A DNA stretch of 64,000 nt, from the NCBI RefSeq assembly GCF_020889705.1, contig NZ_JACMYP010000003.1:1-64000 (forward strand), given 5' to 3'. The position numbers and the translations under genes are program-made. Source of the stretch: Bradyrhizobium altum (GTDB lineage: Bacteria > Pseudomonadota > Alphaproteobacteria > Rhizobiales > Xanthobacteraceae). The notes below the pieces were generated by a model, which worked only from the letters and a program-made list of their open reading frames with translations, did not search any database and was not told where the DNA came from. Of the stretch, positions 26,366-35,861 are shown piece after piece (position 1 is the first letter of the stretch; each line of letters opens with the position of its first letter).

Positions 26366-27595
26366 ATGCCTGATACACTGATCAAGGTCGATCTCAGCAA
26401 GTCGGCCTATGAAAACGACAAGATTCACAACCGCTGGCATCCGGAGGTTCCGATCGTCGAGTGGGTCAGCCCGGGCGACGACTTCATCATCGAGACGGTC
26501 GACTGGACCGGTGGCTTCATCAAGAACAACGATTCCGCCGATGACGTGCGCGACATCGATCTGTCGATCGTGCACTTCCTGTCCGGTCCGATCGGCGTCA
26601 AGGGCGCCGAGCCCGGCGATCTCCTCGTCGTCGACCTGCTCGACGTCGGTCCCTTGAAGGAGAGCCTGTGGGGCTTCAACGGCTTCTTCTCCAAGCAGAA
26701 TGGTGGCGGCTTCCTCACCGACCATTTCCCGCTCGCGCAGAAGTCGATCTGGGACATCAAGGGTCTCTACACGTCGTCGCGTCACATCCCGGGCGTCGAC
26801 TTCGCCGGCCTGATCCATCCCGGCCTGATCGGCTGTCTGCCCGACGCCAAGATGCTGGCGGCCTGGAACAAGCGCGAAGCCGAGCTGATCGCGACCAACC
26901 CGACCCGCGTGCCGGGCCTCGCCAATCCGCCGTTCGCGCCGACCGCGCATGCCGGCCAGGCCAAGGGTGACGTCAAGGCCAAGATCGGTCTTGAGGGCGC
27001 CCGCACCGTGCCGCCGCGTGAGCATGGCGGCAACTGCGACATCAAGGATCTGTCGCGCGGATCGAAGATCTATTTCCCGGTCTATGTACCGGGCGGCGGC
27101 CTTTCGATGGGCGATTTGCATTTCAGCCAGGGCGACGGCGAGATCACCTTCTGCGGCGCCATCGAGATGGCCGGCTGGCTGCACATCAAGGTCGACATCA
27201 TCAAGGACGGCGTATCGAAGTACGGCATCAAGAACCCCGTGTTCAAGCCGTCGCCGATCACGCCGAACTACAAGGACTATCTGATCTTCGAGGGCATCTC
27301 GGTCGACGAGGCGGGCAAGCAACACTATCTCGATGTCCACATTGCCTATCGCCAGGCCTGCCTCAACGCGATCGAGTATCTGAAGAAGTTCGGCTACTCC
27401 GGCGCCCAGGCCTATTCGATCCTCGGCACCGCGCCGTGTCAGGGCCATATCTCCGGCGTGGTCGACGTGCCCAACGCCTGCGCCACGCTGTGGTTGCCGA
27501 CGGAGATCTTCGACTTCGACGTCATGCCGTCGTCGGCGGGACCGATCAAGCACATCAAGGGCGACGTGCAGATGCCGATCTCGCCAGACAAGTGA
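26366..27595 (+). CDS. fmdA: Formamidase (FmdA/AmdA family)
   Basis: Hydrolyses formamide (perhaps acetamide) to ammonia and formate. 409 residues, the usual length. Family blocks: NRWHPEVPIVEWVSPGDDF, IPGVDFAGLIHPGLIGCLP, PPREHGGNCDIKDLSRGSKI, FPVYVPGGGLSMGDLHFSQGDGEI, and the C-terminal YSILGTAPCQGHISGVVDVPNA. Strong ribosome site AAGGGGAG. Directly after the amide importer, which supports amide uptake followed by cytoplasmic hydrolysis. Confidence 0.93.
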   Translation: MPDTLIKVDLSKSAYENDKIHNRWHPEVPIVEWVSPGDDFIIETVDWTGGFIKNNDSADDVRDIDLSIVHFLSGPIGVKGAEPGDLLVVDLLDVGPLKESLWGFNGFFSKQNGGGFLTDHFPLAQKSIWDIKGLYTSSRHIPGVDFAGLIHPGLIGCLPDAKMLAAWNKREAELIATNPTRVPGLANPPFAPTAHAGQAKGDVKAKIGLEGARTVPPREHGGNCDIKDLSRGSKIYFPVYVPGGGLSMGDLHFSQGDGEITFCGAIEMAGWLHIKVDIIKDGVSKYGIKNPVFKPSPITPNYKDYLIFEGISVDEAGKQHYLDVHIAYRQACLNAIEYLKKFGYSGAQAYSILGTAPCQGHISGVVDVPNACATLWLPTEIFDFDVMPSSAGPIKHIKGDVQMPISPDK

Positions 27596-27695
27596 TCCTT
27601 CAAGTGATCCCTGCGCGAAGGGTGCGGGACGGCTGCGTATTGGCCGCCCCGCATCCATCGCCGGACGTCACAACGACTGCGCAAGGATTAAGGAA

Positions 27696-28043
27696 ATGCC
27701 GATCTACGAATATCTCTGCAACGATTGCGGTCCCTTTACCGACATGCGGCCGATGGCGGAATGCGACCTGCCGCAGGACTGCCCGCAATGCGAGACGACG
27801 TCGCCGCGTGTGATCCTCACTGCGCCGGCGTTCTTCTGCATGCCCTCGGACAAGCGCAAGGCGCACGCCACCAACGAGCAGAGCCGGCACGCGCCGAAGA
27901 CGCTCGATCAGTACAAGGCCGCGCACGGCCCGGGCTGCGGCTGCTGCTCTACGGGCAAGAAGAAGCCGGCGCGGCTGATGACCAAGACGAAGAGCGGCGC
28001 GAAAGGCTTTCCGACCGCGCGTCCCTGGATGATCAGCCACTAG
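27696..28043 (+). CDS. fmdB: FmdB zinc-ribbon protein
   Basis: 115 residues. N-terminal MPIYEYLCNDCG with Cys8, Cys11, Cys29 and Cys32, the FmdB zinc ribbon; followed by a basic, flexible C-terminal half containing CGCC. Proposed in Methylophilus as a regulator of formamidase and found beside fmdA here as well. Start has AAGGA upstream. Role as regulator or assembly factor is by family analogy only. Confidence 0.88.
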   Translation: MPIYEYLCNDCGPFTDMRPMAECDLPQDCPQCETTSPRVILTAPAFFCMPSDKRKAHATNEQSRHAPKTLDQYKAAHGPGCGCCSTGKKKPARLMTKTKSGAKGFPTARPWMISH

Positions 28044-28145
28044 AGCGTTTTCGAGCGAAGTAGATACCGGTTCGCGTTGAGAAAACGCGTCAAGACAAAA
28101 GCCTAGAGCCCCGTTCCGATCCAATCGGAACGGGAAAGGCTCTAG
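28044..28145. repeat. Bradyrhizobium-type intergenic repeat / possible terminator
   Basis: Two-part palindrome right after the fmdB stop: GAGCGTTTTC opposite GAAAACGCG, then CTAGAGCC (28103-28110) / GGCTCTAG (28138-28145) enclosing GTTCCGAT / ATCGGAAC. I recognise this composite as abundant in Bradyrhizobium. It lies between convergent fmdB and the Tau-type ABC genes and could end both transcripts. Confidence 0.65.
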
Positions 28146-28160
28146 AGGCGTGGCTGATCG

Positions 28161-28946
28161 TCAGGCCTGCTCGGCGACCTTCAGCGCCTCGGTGCGGATC
28201 TCCTCGACCAGCCGTTCCTTCAGCGCGACGAATTCGGGCGTGGTCTTGATCTTGTAGGAGCGGGGATGCGGCAGCTCGACCGCGATCTCGGCCTTGACGC
28301 GGCCGGGACGCGCGCTCATGACGATGACGCGGCTGCCGAGGAAGATCGCTTCCTCGATGTCGTGGGTGACGAACAGCACCGTCTTCTGATCGCGCTCCCA
28401 GATCCCGAGCAGCATCTCCTGCATCAATGCGCGCGTCTGGTTGTCGAGCGCGCCGAACGGTTCGTCGAGCAGCAGGATCTTCGGATCATTGGCCAGCGCG
28501 CGGGCGATCGCGGTGCGTTGCTGCATGCCGCCGGACAGCTGCTTCGGCCAATGATGTTCGAAGCCGGATAGCCCGACCCGGCGAATGAAGGCGTCGGCGA
28601 TGTCATGGCGCCCTTGTTGCGGAACGCCGCGCTCGCGCAGGCCGAAGGCGATGTTCTCGCGCACGGTCAGCCAGGGGAACAGCGTGTAGGACTGAAACAC
28701 CATGCCGCGGTCGGCGCCGGGGCCGGTGACCTCGCGGCCATCGAGCGTGACCCGTCCGCTGGTCGGCCGGTCGAGCCCGGCGATGATCCGGAGCAGGGTG
28801 GATTTCCCGCAGCCGGAGGGACCGAGGATGGTGACGAAGTCGTTGTCGCCGACATCGAGCGTGGTCGGCTCGAGGGCTCTCGTCGGCGCGTGGCCGGCGC
28901 GGGCGGGAAAGGTTCGCGAGACCTGATCGATCCTCAGCGCGGTCAT
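28161..28946 (-). CDS. ABC transporter ATPase (TauB/SsuB family)
   Basis: 261 residues. Walker A GPSGCGKST, Q-loop QSYTLFPWLTVRENIAFGL, signature LSGGMQQRTAIARAL, Walker B ILLLDEPFGALD, switch VLFVTHDIEEAIFLGSRVIVM. Start at MTALRID shares ATGA with the permease stop; the frame upstream is a shadow. Works with the permease and binding protein that follow on the same strand. Substrate unknown: candidates include a nitrogen compound, given neighbours hut and fmd. Confidence 0.9.
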   Translation of the reverse strand: MTALRIDQVSRTFPARAGHAPTRALEPTTLDVGDNDFVTILGPSGCGKSTLLRIIAGLDRPTSGRVTLDGREVTGPGADRGMVFQSYTLFPWLTVRENIAFGLRERGVPQQGRHDIADAFIRRVGLSGFEHHWPKQLSGGMQQRTAIARALANDPKILLLDEPFGALDNQTRALMQEMLLGIWERDQKTVLFVTHDIEEAIFLGSRVIVMSARPGRVKAEIAVELPHPRSYKIKTTPEFVALKERLVEEIRTEALKVAEQA

Positions 28947-29746
28947 GCGAGCTTCCACGGGAACAGCCAGGCGTTGAAGGCCTTGAACAGGAAGTCGGAG
29001 ATCAGGCCGATCAGCCCGATCACGATGATGCCGAAGATGATCTGGCCGGTGTTGAGCAGCGCCTGGCTGTCGGTGATCATGTGCCCGATGCCGGACGATG
29101 AGCCGATCAATTCGGCCACGATGACGTAGGTCCAGGCCCAGCCGAGCACCAGCCTCAGGATCTCTGCGATCTCGGGCGCCGCGGAGGGCAGCAGCACGCG
29201 GCGGATGACGCCGCTGTCGCCGGCGCCGAGCGTGTAGGCCGCTTCGACCAGGTCGCGCCGTGTGGCGCCGACGGTCACGGCCACCATCAGGATGATCTGA
29301 AACACCGCGCCGATGAAGATCACGAGCAGCTTTTGCAGCTCGCCGATGCCCGCCCACAGGATCAACAACGGGATGAAGGCCGATGCCGGCAGATAGCGCG
29401 CAAAGGATACGAAGGGTTCGAGAAAGGCCTCGACCGGCTTGTAGGCGCCCATCAGCACGCCGATCGGCACCGCGATGACGGCGGCAAGGGCAAAGCCGCC
29501 GATGACGCGCCAGATCGTCATTCCGATGTCGAACAGGAAGCCTTGCTTGGCGAGCAGCTCATAGCCTTCCTGCACCATGGTGAGCGGGTTGGCGAGGAAT
29601 GTCTTGGATACATGGCCGCCGAACGTCGCCCAGGACCAGAGGGCGACGAACAGCACGAAGAAGGCGAGGCCGTAGACCACGCGCTGCTTCGATGTTGTGG
29701 GCTCAAGGGGACGCATCAATTGATCCGGGCGTATCTCATGCGCCAA
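28943..29746 (-). CDS. ABC transporter permease (TauC/SsuC family)
   Basis: 267 residues with about six membrane segments and the binding-protein-dependent permease loop EAAYTLGAGDSGVIRRVLLPSAAPEI (EAA motif). RYLPASAFIPLLILWAGIG is typical of the Tau/Ssu/nitrate group. Either ATG at 29746 or the in-frame ATG at 29716 could be used; neither has a strong ribosome site. A hairpin TCCCGCC / GGCGGGA (29747-29773) separates it from the binding-protein gene and may lower its expression. Confidence 0.88.
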   Translation of the reverse strand: MAHEIRPDQLMRPLEPTTSKQRVVYGLAFFVLFVALWSWATFGGHVSKTFLANPLTMVQEGYELLAKQGFLFDIGMTIWRVIGGFALAAVIAVPIGVLMGAYKPVEAFLEPFVSFARYLPASAFIPLLILWAGIGELQKLLVIFIGAVFQIILMVAVTVGATRRDLVEAAYTLGAGDSGVIRRVLLPSAAPEIAEILRLVLGWAWTYVIVAELIGSSSGIGHMITDSQALLNTGQIIFGIIVIGLIGLISDFLFKAFNAWLFPWKLA

Positions 29747-29794
29747 TCCCGCCCGGCTTGTCGCGAGGCGGGACCGGCCGAAATGATGGCTGCG

Positions 29795-30739
29795 TTACTT
29801 GATGAAGCTGGCGTCGTAGATGTCTTCAACCTTCGGCGCGGCCTTGATGATGCCGACCTCGAGCAGGAGCTCCGCGGCATCCCTGTTGAAGCTGAGGAAG
29901 TCGCCGGCGAAGAACTTCTGGTTGGCGGCCTTGTCCTGCCAGCGCAGGTACTTTGCCGAGTTGCCGAACTGCTCGCCGGACTGCTTCACGTCGGCGCCCA
30001 TGATCTCATAGGCCTTGGCCTGATCCTTGGCGATCATGTCGAGCGCCTCGAAATAGCTGTCGGCCAGCGCCTGGGCCGCCTTCGGATTGTCGGTGAGGAA
30101 TTTCGGGGTGCAGCCGAACGTGTCCATCACGATCGGATAGTCGAGCGTGGTCGCGATGATCTTGCCCTTGTCGGGGGCGGCGCGCACGGTCGACAAATAA
30201 GGCTCGTAGGTCATCGCGGCATCGTTCTGGCCGGAGACGAAGGCCTGCGCCGCGGCGGCGGGCTCCAAATTGACCACGGTGACGTCCTTCACCGAGAGGC
30301 CGTTCTTCTTCAGCATCCAGGCCAGCGCGAAGTAGGGCGAGGTGCCCGGCGCCGACGCCGCGACGGTCTTGCCTTTGAGATCCTTGATCGCGGCGACGTC
30401 GTTGCGCACGGCCATGCCGTCGGCGCCATAGCTCTTGTCGAGCTGGAAGATCTGCTTGGTCGCGACGCCGTTGGCGTTCCAGGAGATCCAGGTCTCCACC
30501 GTCGTCGCCGCGCACTGGATGTCGCCCGAAGCGATCGCGAGATGGCGGTCCTTCTGCGGAATCTTCTTCAAGGTCACGTCGAGGCCGTTCTTCTTGAAGA
30601 TGCCGGCCTCCTTGGCGAGCGTCAGCGGCGCGAACCCGGTCCAGCCGGAGATGCCGACGCCGACCTTGACGTCATCCGCGAACGCGGCGGTAGACGCGAG
30701 CAAAGCTGCGATTGCGGGCAATAGCTTGAACGAACGCAT
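29795..30739 (-). CDS. ABC transporter substrate-binding protein (TauA/NMT1-like)
   Basis: 314 residues. Signal peptide MRSFKLLPAIAALLASTAAFA followed by DDVKVGVGISGWTGFAPLTLAKEAGIF, the opening of the SsuA/TauA/NMT1-like binding family. Start chosen at MRSFKLL, which has AAGGGG eight bases upstream. First gene of a three-gene importer unit. Between hutC and the fmd cluster; the ligand cannot be told from sequence. Confidence 0.88.
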   Translation of the reverse strand: MRSFKLLPAIAALLASTAAFADDVKVGVGISGWTGFAPLTLAKEAGIFKKNGLDVTLKKIPQKDRHLAIASGDIQCAATTVETWISWNANGVATKQIFQLDKSYGADGMAVRNDVAAIKDLKGKTVAASAPGTSPYFALAWMLKKNGLSVKDVTVVNLEPAAAAQAFVSGQNDAAMTYEPYLSTVRAAPDKGKIIATTLDYPIVMDTFGCTPKFLTDNPKAAQALADSYFEALDMIAKDQAKAYEIMGADVKQSGEQFGNSAKYLRWQDKAANQKFFAGDFLSFNRDAAELLLEVGIIKAAPKVEDIYDASFIK

Positions 30740-30776
30740 GATTGTCGACCCCTTGGACGATGGATTGAACCCTGTT

Positions 30777-30810
30777 GATGTCTTCACGTCAGTGATGTCT
30801 TCACGTCAGT
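30777..30810. repeat. Tandem 17-bp direct repeat upstream of the binding-protein gene
   Basis: GATGTCTTCACGTCAGT occurs twice back to back (30777-30793, 30794-30810), 38-71 bases upstream of the start of the TauA-like gene. Exact copies suggest a recent duplication or a two-site operator. Confidence 0.6.
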
Positions 30811-30889
30811 CGCGGCGGATTGCCGCATCAGAGACGTTGGTGGATGGTGGCCCATGATGCATTGCATGAAATATGCCGCGCAAGCCGTC

Positions 30890-31633
30890 TCAGCCTCCCT
30901 TGAAGCGAGCCACCAGCCGGTGCGTCTCGCCTGGATAATGCAGCCGCACCGCCGTTACCGTGCGCGCGCTGCGCCAGGTGTAGCGGTCGATCACAAGGCA
31001 GGGCGCGCCGACCGCGATGTCGAGCGCTTTCGCGGTGCGATCGTCAGCAACGACCGCGCTGATCGTATGTTCAGCCTCGGTCCAAGGCACGTGATGCAGC
31101 AGCCATGATCCCGGCGGCTCGCGGGCGAAGTCGGCCGTCGCGGCCTCCGGAACCGTCGAGAGATCAATCAGCCTGTCTTCAACGGCAAACGGCACATTGT
31201 CGGCGCTGTGCCGGCAGGCGATCGCGATCACCTTGCCGGCCGTGCTCATACCGAGCCGGGCGCGATCGGCCGCAGTCGCGGTGCGTCGCCGGCAATCGAT
31301 CAGTTGATAGCCGTAGCTGCGGCCGAGCGCGGTGATCTCGGCGCGAATGTCGGAGATCTTGAGCACCGCCGACAGATGCTGCGGACGGCGCACGAATGAG
31401 CCGGCGCGCCGCCGCCGCTCGATCAGGTCGGCCCGCGCCAGTTCCGACAGCGCCTTGTTGACGGTCATGCGCGAGCAGCGGTAGCGCGCCATCAACTGGT
31501 GCTCGAACGGGATGCGGTGGCCCGGCGGCCATTCGCCCGTCAGGATGCGGGTCTCGATGTCGAGCCGGATCCGCTTGTAGAGCGTCGGCTTTTCGGCGGC
31601 GCCCGGCCTGGCCTGATCGGAAGCGAGGCTCAT
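30890..31633 (-). CDS. hutC: HutC, GntR-family repressor of histidine utilisation
   Basis: 247 residues. N-terminal winged helix (about 15-85; LYKRIRLDIETRILTGEWPPGHRIP, YRCSRMTVNKALSELARADLIER) and a C-terminal UTRA effector domain ending YPGETHRLVARFKGG. In the family the effector is urocanate. The stop-start overlap ATGA with hutF couples the two. Target is probably the 20-bp palindrome at 33023-33042. Confidence 0.9.
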   Translation of the reverse strand: MSLASDQARPGAAEKPTLYKRIRLDIETRILTGEWPPGHRIPFEHQLMARYRCSRMTVNKALSELARADLIERRRRAGSFVRRPQHLSAVLKISDIRAEITALGRSYGYQLIDCRRRTATAADRARLGMSTAGKVIAIACRHSADNVPFAVEDRLIDLSTVPEAATADFAREPPGSWLLHHVPWTEAEHTISAVVADDRTAKALDIAVGAPCLVIDRYTWRSARTVTAVRLHYPGETHRLVARFKGG

Positions 31634-32988
31634 GCCACGAGCCTCCGGACGCAGGTGTTGAACCGCTCGCGCGCCATGTCGCGCAACCGGTGCCGTCCGC
31701 CGGCGACGACCTTGTCGCCGCCAGCCCAGACGCAATCGATCGCGTCGCCTCCGGCTGCAAACAGCCAGCCGTCGAGGACGGCATCGCCCAATCGCCCCGC
31801 CAGGGACGGGTGCGTGGTGTCGAGGCTGACGATGTCGGCGCGCGCGCCGGACACAAGCCCGGCGTTGGTTTGTGCGAGGGCTTGCGCGCCGCCGGCGAGT
31901 GCGTGATCGAACAAGGCGCGGCCGGTGGACGCGCCGGGACGCCCCGAGAGCACGTTGCGCTCGCGGTGCTTCAGCCGCTGGCCGTATTCGAGTTGGCGAA
32001 GCTCGTCGGCGACCCCGACCAGCACGTTGGAATCGGTTCCGATGCCGAACCGGCCGCCGGCGGCGAGGAATTCGCGCGCGGAAAAGATGCCGTCGCCGAG
32101 GCTTGCTTCGGTGACGGGGCAGAGGCCGGCCACGGCGCCGCTGCGGGCGAGCGCTGTGACTTCCTGCTCCGTCATGTGGGTTGCGTGGATCAGGCACCAG
32201 CGCTGATTGACCGGGGCGTTTTCGAGCAGCCATTGCACCGGCCGTTGGCCTGACCAGGCCATGCAATCTTCGACCTCACGCACCTGTTCGGCGGCGTGGA
32301 TGTGGATTGGATCCGTCCCGGCAAGCGGAATGATCGCCGCGAGCTCGTCCGGCGCCACAGCGCGCAGGCTGTGCGGAGCGATGCCGATGTTGGCACCGGG
32401 GAGTGTTCGGATTGCCTCGCGCGAGGCCGCCATCAGCGCGGCGAACTGATCGACCGAACAGATGAAGCGACGCTGCCCGGCATGCGGTGCTGCGCCGCCG
32501 AACGTGCCGTGTGCATAAAAGCTCGGCAGCAGCGTGAGCCCGATGCCGGACGCCTCGGTCGCCTCCGTAATGCGCACGGCCATCTCGGCCGGATTGGCGT
32601 AAGGCGAGCCGTCCCGATCATGATGGAGATAGTGGAACTCGCCGACGCGGGTAAAGCCGCGCTCGAGCATTTCGACATAGAGCAGGGTCGCGACGGCCGC
32701 GACGTCGTCCGGCGTTATCGTCAGCGCAAAGCGGAACATCGTCTCGCGCCAGGTCCAGAACGTGTCGGTGGTGTCGCCGCGCAGTTCGGCAAGGCCGGCC
32801 ATGCCGCGCTGAAACGCGTGGCTGTGCAGGCTCGCCAATCCCGGAACTGCCAATTGGTGACGTTCATCTCCGGCGGCGGGCCGCACGCCTGCCGTCACCG
32901 AGGCGATCGCGCCGTCGGTGACCACGATTTGCACGTCGTTGGCCCAGCCCGAGGGCAGCAGCGCGAATGCGAAATGCAGTCGTGTCAT
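31630..32988 (-). CDS. hutF: HutF, formimidoylglutamate deiminase
   Basis: Converts N-formimino-L-glutamate to N-formyl-L-glutamate plus ammonia. 452 residues, amidohydrolase superfamily: metal-binding LHSHAFQRG (His55, His57), FHYLHHDRDG, IHIHAAEQ, HATHMTEQE and FGIGTDSN. First gene of the minus-strand hutF-hutC unit, divergent from hutIHU. This is the two-step (HutF/HutG) route; no hutG lies in the window. Confidence 0.93.
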   Translation of the reverse strand: MTRLHFAFALLPSGWANDVQIVVTDGAIASVTAGVRPAAGDERHQLAVPGLASLHSHAFQRGMAGLAELRGDTTDTFWTWRETMFRFALTITPDDVAAVATLLYVEMLERGFTRVGEFHYLHHDRDGSPYANPAEMAVRITEATEASGIGLTLLPSFYAHGTFGGAAPHAGQRRFICSVDQFAALMAASREAIRTLPGANIGIAPHSLRAVAPDELAAIIPLAGTDPIHIHAAEQVREVEDCMAWSGQRPVQWLLENAPVNQRWCLIHATHMTEQEVTALARSGAVAGLCPVTEASLGDGIFSAREFLAAGGRFGIGTDSNVLVGVADELRQLEYGQRLKHRERNVLSGRPGASTGRALFDHALAGGAQALAQTNAGLVSGARADIVSLDTTHPSLAGRLGDAVLDGWLFAAGGDAIDCVWAGGDKVVAGGRHRLRDMARERFNTCVRRLVA

Positions 32989-33022
32989 TTTTCCATGCCG
33001 GCTGGACAGAACCCGGACACGA

Positions 33023-33042
33023 TTATATGTCTAGACATATAA
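33023..33042. promoter_or_regulatory. 20-bp perfect palindrome, likely HutC operator
   Basis: TTATATGTCTAGACATATAA in the 84-base gap between divergent hutF and hutI. The GTCTAGAC core fits sites bound by GntR/HutC-type repressors. One site placed here could control both transcripts, including hutC itself. Confidence 0.8.
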
Positions 33043-33072
33043 GTCAAGCATCCCACCTCGGGGGACGATCGC

Positions 33073-34287
33073 ATGGCAGAGCGTTTCGACCGCATCTGGC
33101 ACAACGCCCAGCTCGCCACGATGCGCGGCGATCGCGCCGATCTCGGCGAGATCGAGCGCGGCCTGATCGCGGCGCGCGACGGCCGCATTGTCTATGCAGG
33201 CGTGCGGTCAGACTTTCCTGCGGATGCGGACGCCGCGGAGCGGATCGATTGCGGCGGCCGCTGGATCACGCCCGGGCTGGTCGACTGCCACACCCATCTG
33301 GTCTTTGGCGGCAACCGCGCGCACGAATTCGAGCTTCGTCTGAAAGGCGCGAGCTATGAGGAGATCGCGCGCGCGGGCGGCGGCATCGTCTCGACCGTTG
33401 CTGCCACGCGCAGCGCGACCGAGGCCGAGCTCGTCGCCGGCGCACTGCCGCGGCTGGACGCGCTGATCGGGGAGGGCGCAACCACCGTCGAGATCAAGTC
33501 CGGCTATGGCCTCAATGCCGAGACCGAGATGCGGCAGCTGGCGGCGGCACGCAGCCTCGGCCGCTTGCGGCAGGTTGCGATCCGCACATCTTTTCTGGGG
33601 GCGCACGCGTTGCCGCCCGAGGCCGATGGCGACAAGGACCGCTACATCGATCTGGTCTGTAACGAGATGCTGCCGGCGGTGGCCAAGTCCGGCCTTGCCG
33701 ATGCCGTCGACGGCTTCATGGAGGGCATCGCATTTTCCGGCGAGCAGACCGCTCGGGTGTTCGCGGCGGCGCATGCGCTCGGATTACGCGTGAAGCTGCA
33801 TGCGGATCAGTTGTCGAATCTCGGCGGTGCCGCGCTCGCCGCAAAATTCTCCGCGCTATCGGCCGATCATCTGGAGCACACCGATGAAGCCGGTGCTGTT
33901 GCAATGGCGAAGAGCGGGACGGTCGCGGTGCTGCTGCCCGGTGCGTTCTATTTCATTCGCGAAACGCAGAAGCCGCCGGTTGAGCTGTTCCGCAGCCACG
34001 GCGTGAACATGGCGCTGGCGACGGACTGCAATCCCGGCAGCTCGCCGCTGACCTCGCTTCTGCTTACGATGAACATGGGCGCAACGCTGTTCCGGATGAC
34101 GGTCGCCGAGTGCCTCGCCGGGGTGACGCGGGAAGGGGCGCGTGCGCTCGGCCTGCTCGCCGAGACCGGGACGTTAGAGGCCGGCAAATGGTGCGATCTG
34201 GCGATCTGGGACATCGAGCGCCCCGCCGAGCTGGTCTACCGCATCGGCTTCAATCCGTTGCACGGCCGGGTGTGGAGGGGCCAATGA
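33073..34287 (+). CDS. hutI: HutI, imidazolonepropionase
   Basis: Hydrolyses 4-imidazolone-5-propanoate to N-formimino-L-glutamate. 404 residues, amidohydrolase fold: metal ligands His73 and His75 in [42 protein letters not shown], and [10 protein letters not shown] near the C-terminus. Opens the plus-strand hutIHU unit; its stop overlaps the hutH ATG by four bases. Confidence 0.94.
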   Translation: MAERFDRIWHNAQLATMRGDRADLGEIERGLIAARDGRIVYAGVRSDFPADADAAERIDCGGRWITPGLVDCHTHLVFGGNRAHEFELRLKGASYEEIARAGGGIVSTVAATRSATEAELVAGALPRLDALIGEGATTVEIKSGYGLNAETEMRQLAAARSLGRLRQVAIRTSFLGAHALPPEADGDKDRYIDLVCNEMLPAVAKSGLADAVDGFMEGIAFSGEQTARVFAAAHALGLRVKLHADQLSNLGGAALAAKFSALSADHLEHTDEAGAVAMAKSGTVAVLLPGAFYFIRETQKPPVELFRSHGVNMALATDCNPGSSPLTSLLLTMNMGATLFRMTVAECLAGVTREGARALGLLAETGTLEAGKWCDLAIWDIERPAELVYRIGFNPLHGRVWRGQ

Positions 34288-35843
34288 CCGATCCGGATGT
34301 CCCTATTGTCGTGAAGCCCGGAGCGGTCAGCCTCGACGTCCTGGCGCGGGTGCTCGCAGGTGCGCCCATCGTGCTCGATCCATCGTTCTGGCCGCGCGTC
34401 GAGGCGGCCGCGGAGATCGTGGCGAAGGCCGTGCGTATCGCCGTTCCCGTGTACGGCATCAATACCGGTTTCGGGAAGCTGGCCTCGACGCGTATCGCCC
34501 CCGACCGGACGGCGCTGCTTCAACGCAACCTCATCCTGTCGCACTGCTGCGGGGTCGGGCCGGCCACGCCAGAGCCGATCGTGCGCTTGATGATGGCGTT
34601 GAAGGTGATCTCGCTCGGGCGCGGCGCGTCCGGCGTGCGCCGCGATGTGATCGAGCAGTTGCAGGGCATGCTGGCGCGCGGCGTCTCACCGCTGGTGCCG
34701 CAGCAGGGCTCGGTCGGCGCCTCCGGCGACCTGGCGCCGCTCGCCCATATGACCGCCGTCATGATCGGGGAGGGGCAGGCATTCCTTGAGGGCAAGATCG
34801 TGCCGGGTCGTGACGCGCTTGCCGCTGCCGGTCTCGCGCCGTTGACGCTCGGCCCCAAGGAGGGGCTCGCGCTGATCAACGGCACGCAATTCTCGACTGC
34901 CTATGCGATTTCCGGCCTGCTGCGCGCGCATCGTCTGGCGTGTGCCGCGCTGGTAACCGGTGCGCTGTCGGTCGACGCGGCGATGGCCTCGACCGTGCCG
35001 TTCCGTCCCGAAATCCAGGCGTTGCGCGGCCATGACGGGCAGATCGCCGCGGCTGCAGCGCTGACCACCCTGCTCGACGGCAGCGACATCAGGCAATCGC
35101 ATCTCGAAGGCGATGAGCGCGTGCAGGACCCATATTGCTTGCGCTGCCAGCCGCAAGTTGCGGGCGCGGTGCTCGACCTGCTCGTGCACGCCGCGCGCGT
35201 GCTGACCATTGAAGCCAATGCCGTGACTGATAACCCGCTGGTTCTGGTCGAGACAGGCGAGATCGTCTCAGGCGGCAATTTTCATGCTGAGCCGGTGGCG
35301 TTCGCTGCCGACCAGATCGCGCTGGCGCTCTCGGAGATCGGCGCGACCAGCGAGCGCCGGATTGCGACCCTCGTCGATCCTGCCTTGAACTTCGGCTTGC
35401 CGCCGTTCCTGACACCCGAGCCCGGCATCAATTCCGGATTCATGATTGCCGAGGTGACGGCGGCGGCGCTTTATGCCGAGAACAAGCAGCGCGCGATGCC
35501 GTGCTCCATCGATTCCACGCCGACCAGCGCCAACCAGGAGGATCACGTCTCGATGGCCGCGCATGCCGCGCGCCGGCTGTCCGACATGGCCGACAACCTC
35601 GCGGCCATCCTCGGCATCGAGCTTCTGGTCGCCGCGCAAGGCATCACGCTGCGTGCGCCGCACGCGACGAGCGCGCCACTCGCTGCGGTCATCGCCGCGT
35701 TGCGCGAGCATGTTCCGGCGCTCGCCGCGGACCGTTACATGGCCGACGATCTCGCGCGGGCCGCGTCGCTCATCGATGCCGACGTGTTGCCGGCCGCTGC
35801 GATCGCGGTTCTTTCGTCCGATCCGTTTCCAAAACTTGCGTAG
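34284..35843 (+). CDS. hutH: HutH, histidine ammonia-lyase
   Basis: Deaminates L-histidine to urocanate. 519 residues. The MIO prosthetic group forms from Ala146-Ser147-Gly148 in [14 protein letters not shown]; Tyr57 sits in [12 protein letters not shown]. Other blocks: [32 protein letters not shown]. Start at MTDPDVP, coupled to hutI by ATGA; the upstream open frame is a shadow of hutI. Confidence 0.95.
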   Translation: MTDPDVPIVVKPGAVSLDVLARVLAGAPIVLDPSFWPRVEAAAEIVAKAVRIAVPVYGINTGFGKLASTRIAPDRTALLQRNLILSHCCGVGPATPEPIVRLMMALKVISLGRGASGVRRDVIEQLQGMLARGVSPLVPQQGSVGASGDLAPLAHMTAVMIGEGQAFLEGKIVPGRDALAAAGLAPLTLGPKEGLALINGTQFSTAYAISGLLRAHRLACAALVTGALSVDAAMASTVPFRPEIQALRGHDGQIAAAAALTTLLDGSDIRQSHLEGDERVQDPYCLRCQPQVAGAVLDLLVHAARVLTIEANAVTDNPLVLVETGEIVSGGNFHAEPVAFAADQIALALSEIGATSERRIATLVDPALNFGLPPFLTPEPGINSGFMIAEVTAAALYAENKQRAMPCSIDSTPTSANQEDHVSMAAHAARRLSDMADNLAAILGIELLVAAQGITLRAPHATSAPLAAVIAALREHVPALAADRYMADDLARAASLIDADVLPAAAIAVLSSDPFPKLA

Positions 35844-35861
35844 CCGACAGGGATATCCGTT

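Noticed and set aside
28103-28145. Classic intrinsic terminator after fmdB
   Set aside because: The stem is strong but no T-run follows on either strand; better explained as a dispersed palindromic repeat, though it may still end transcripts.
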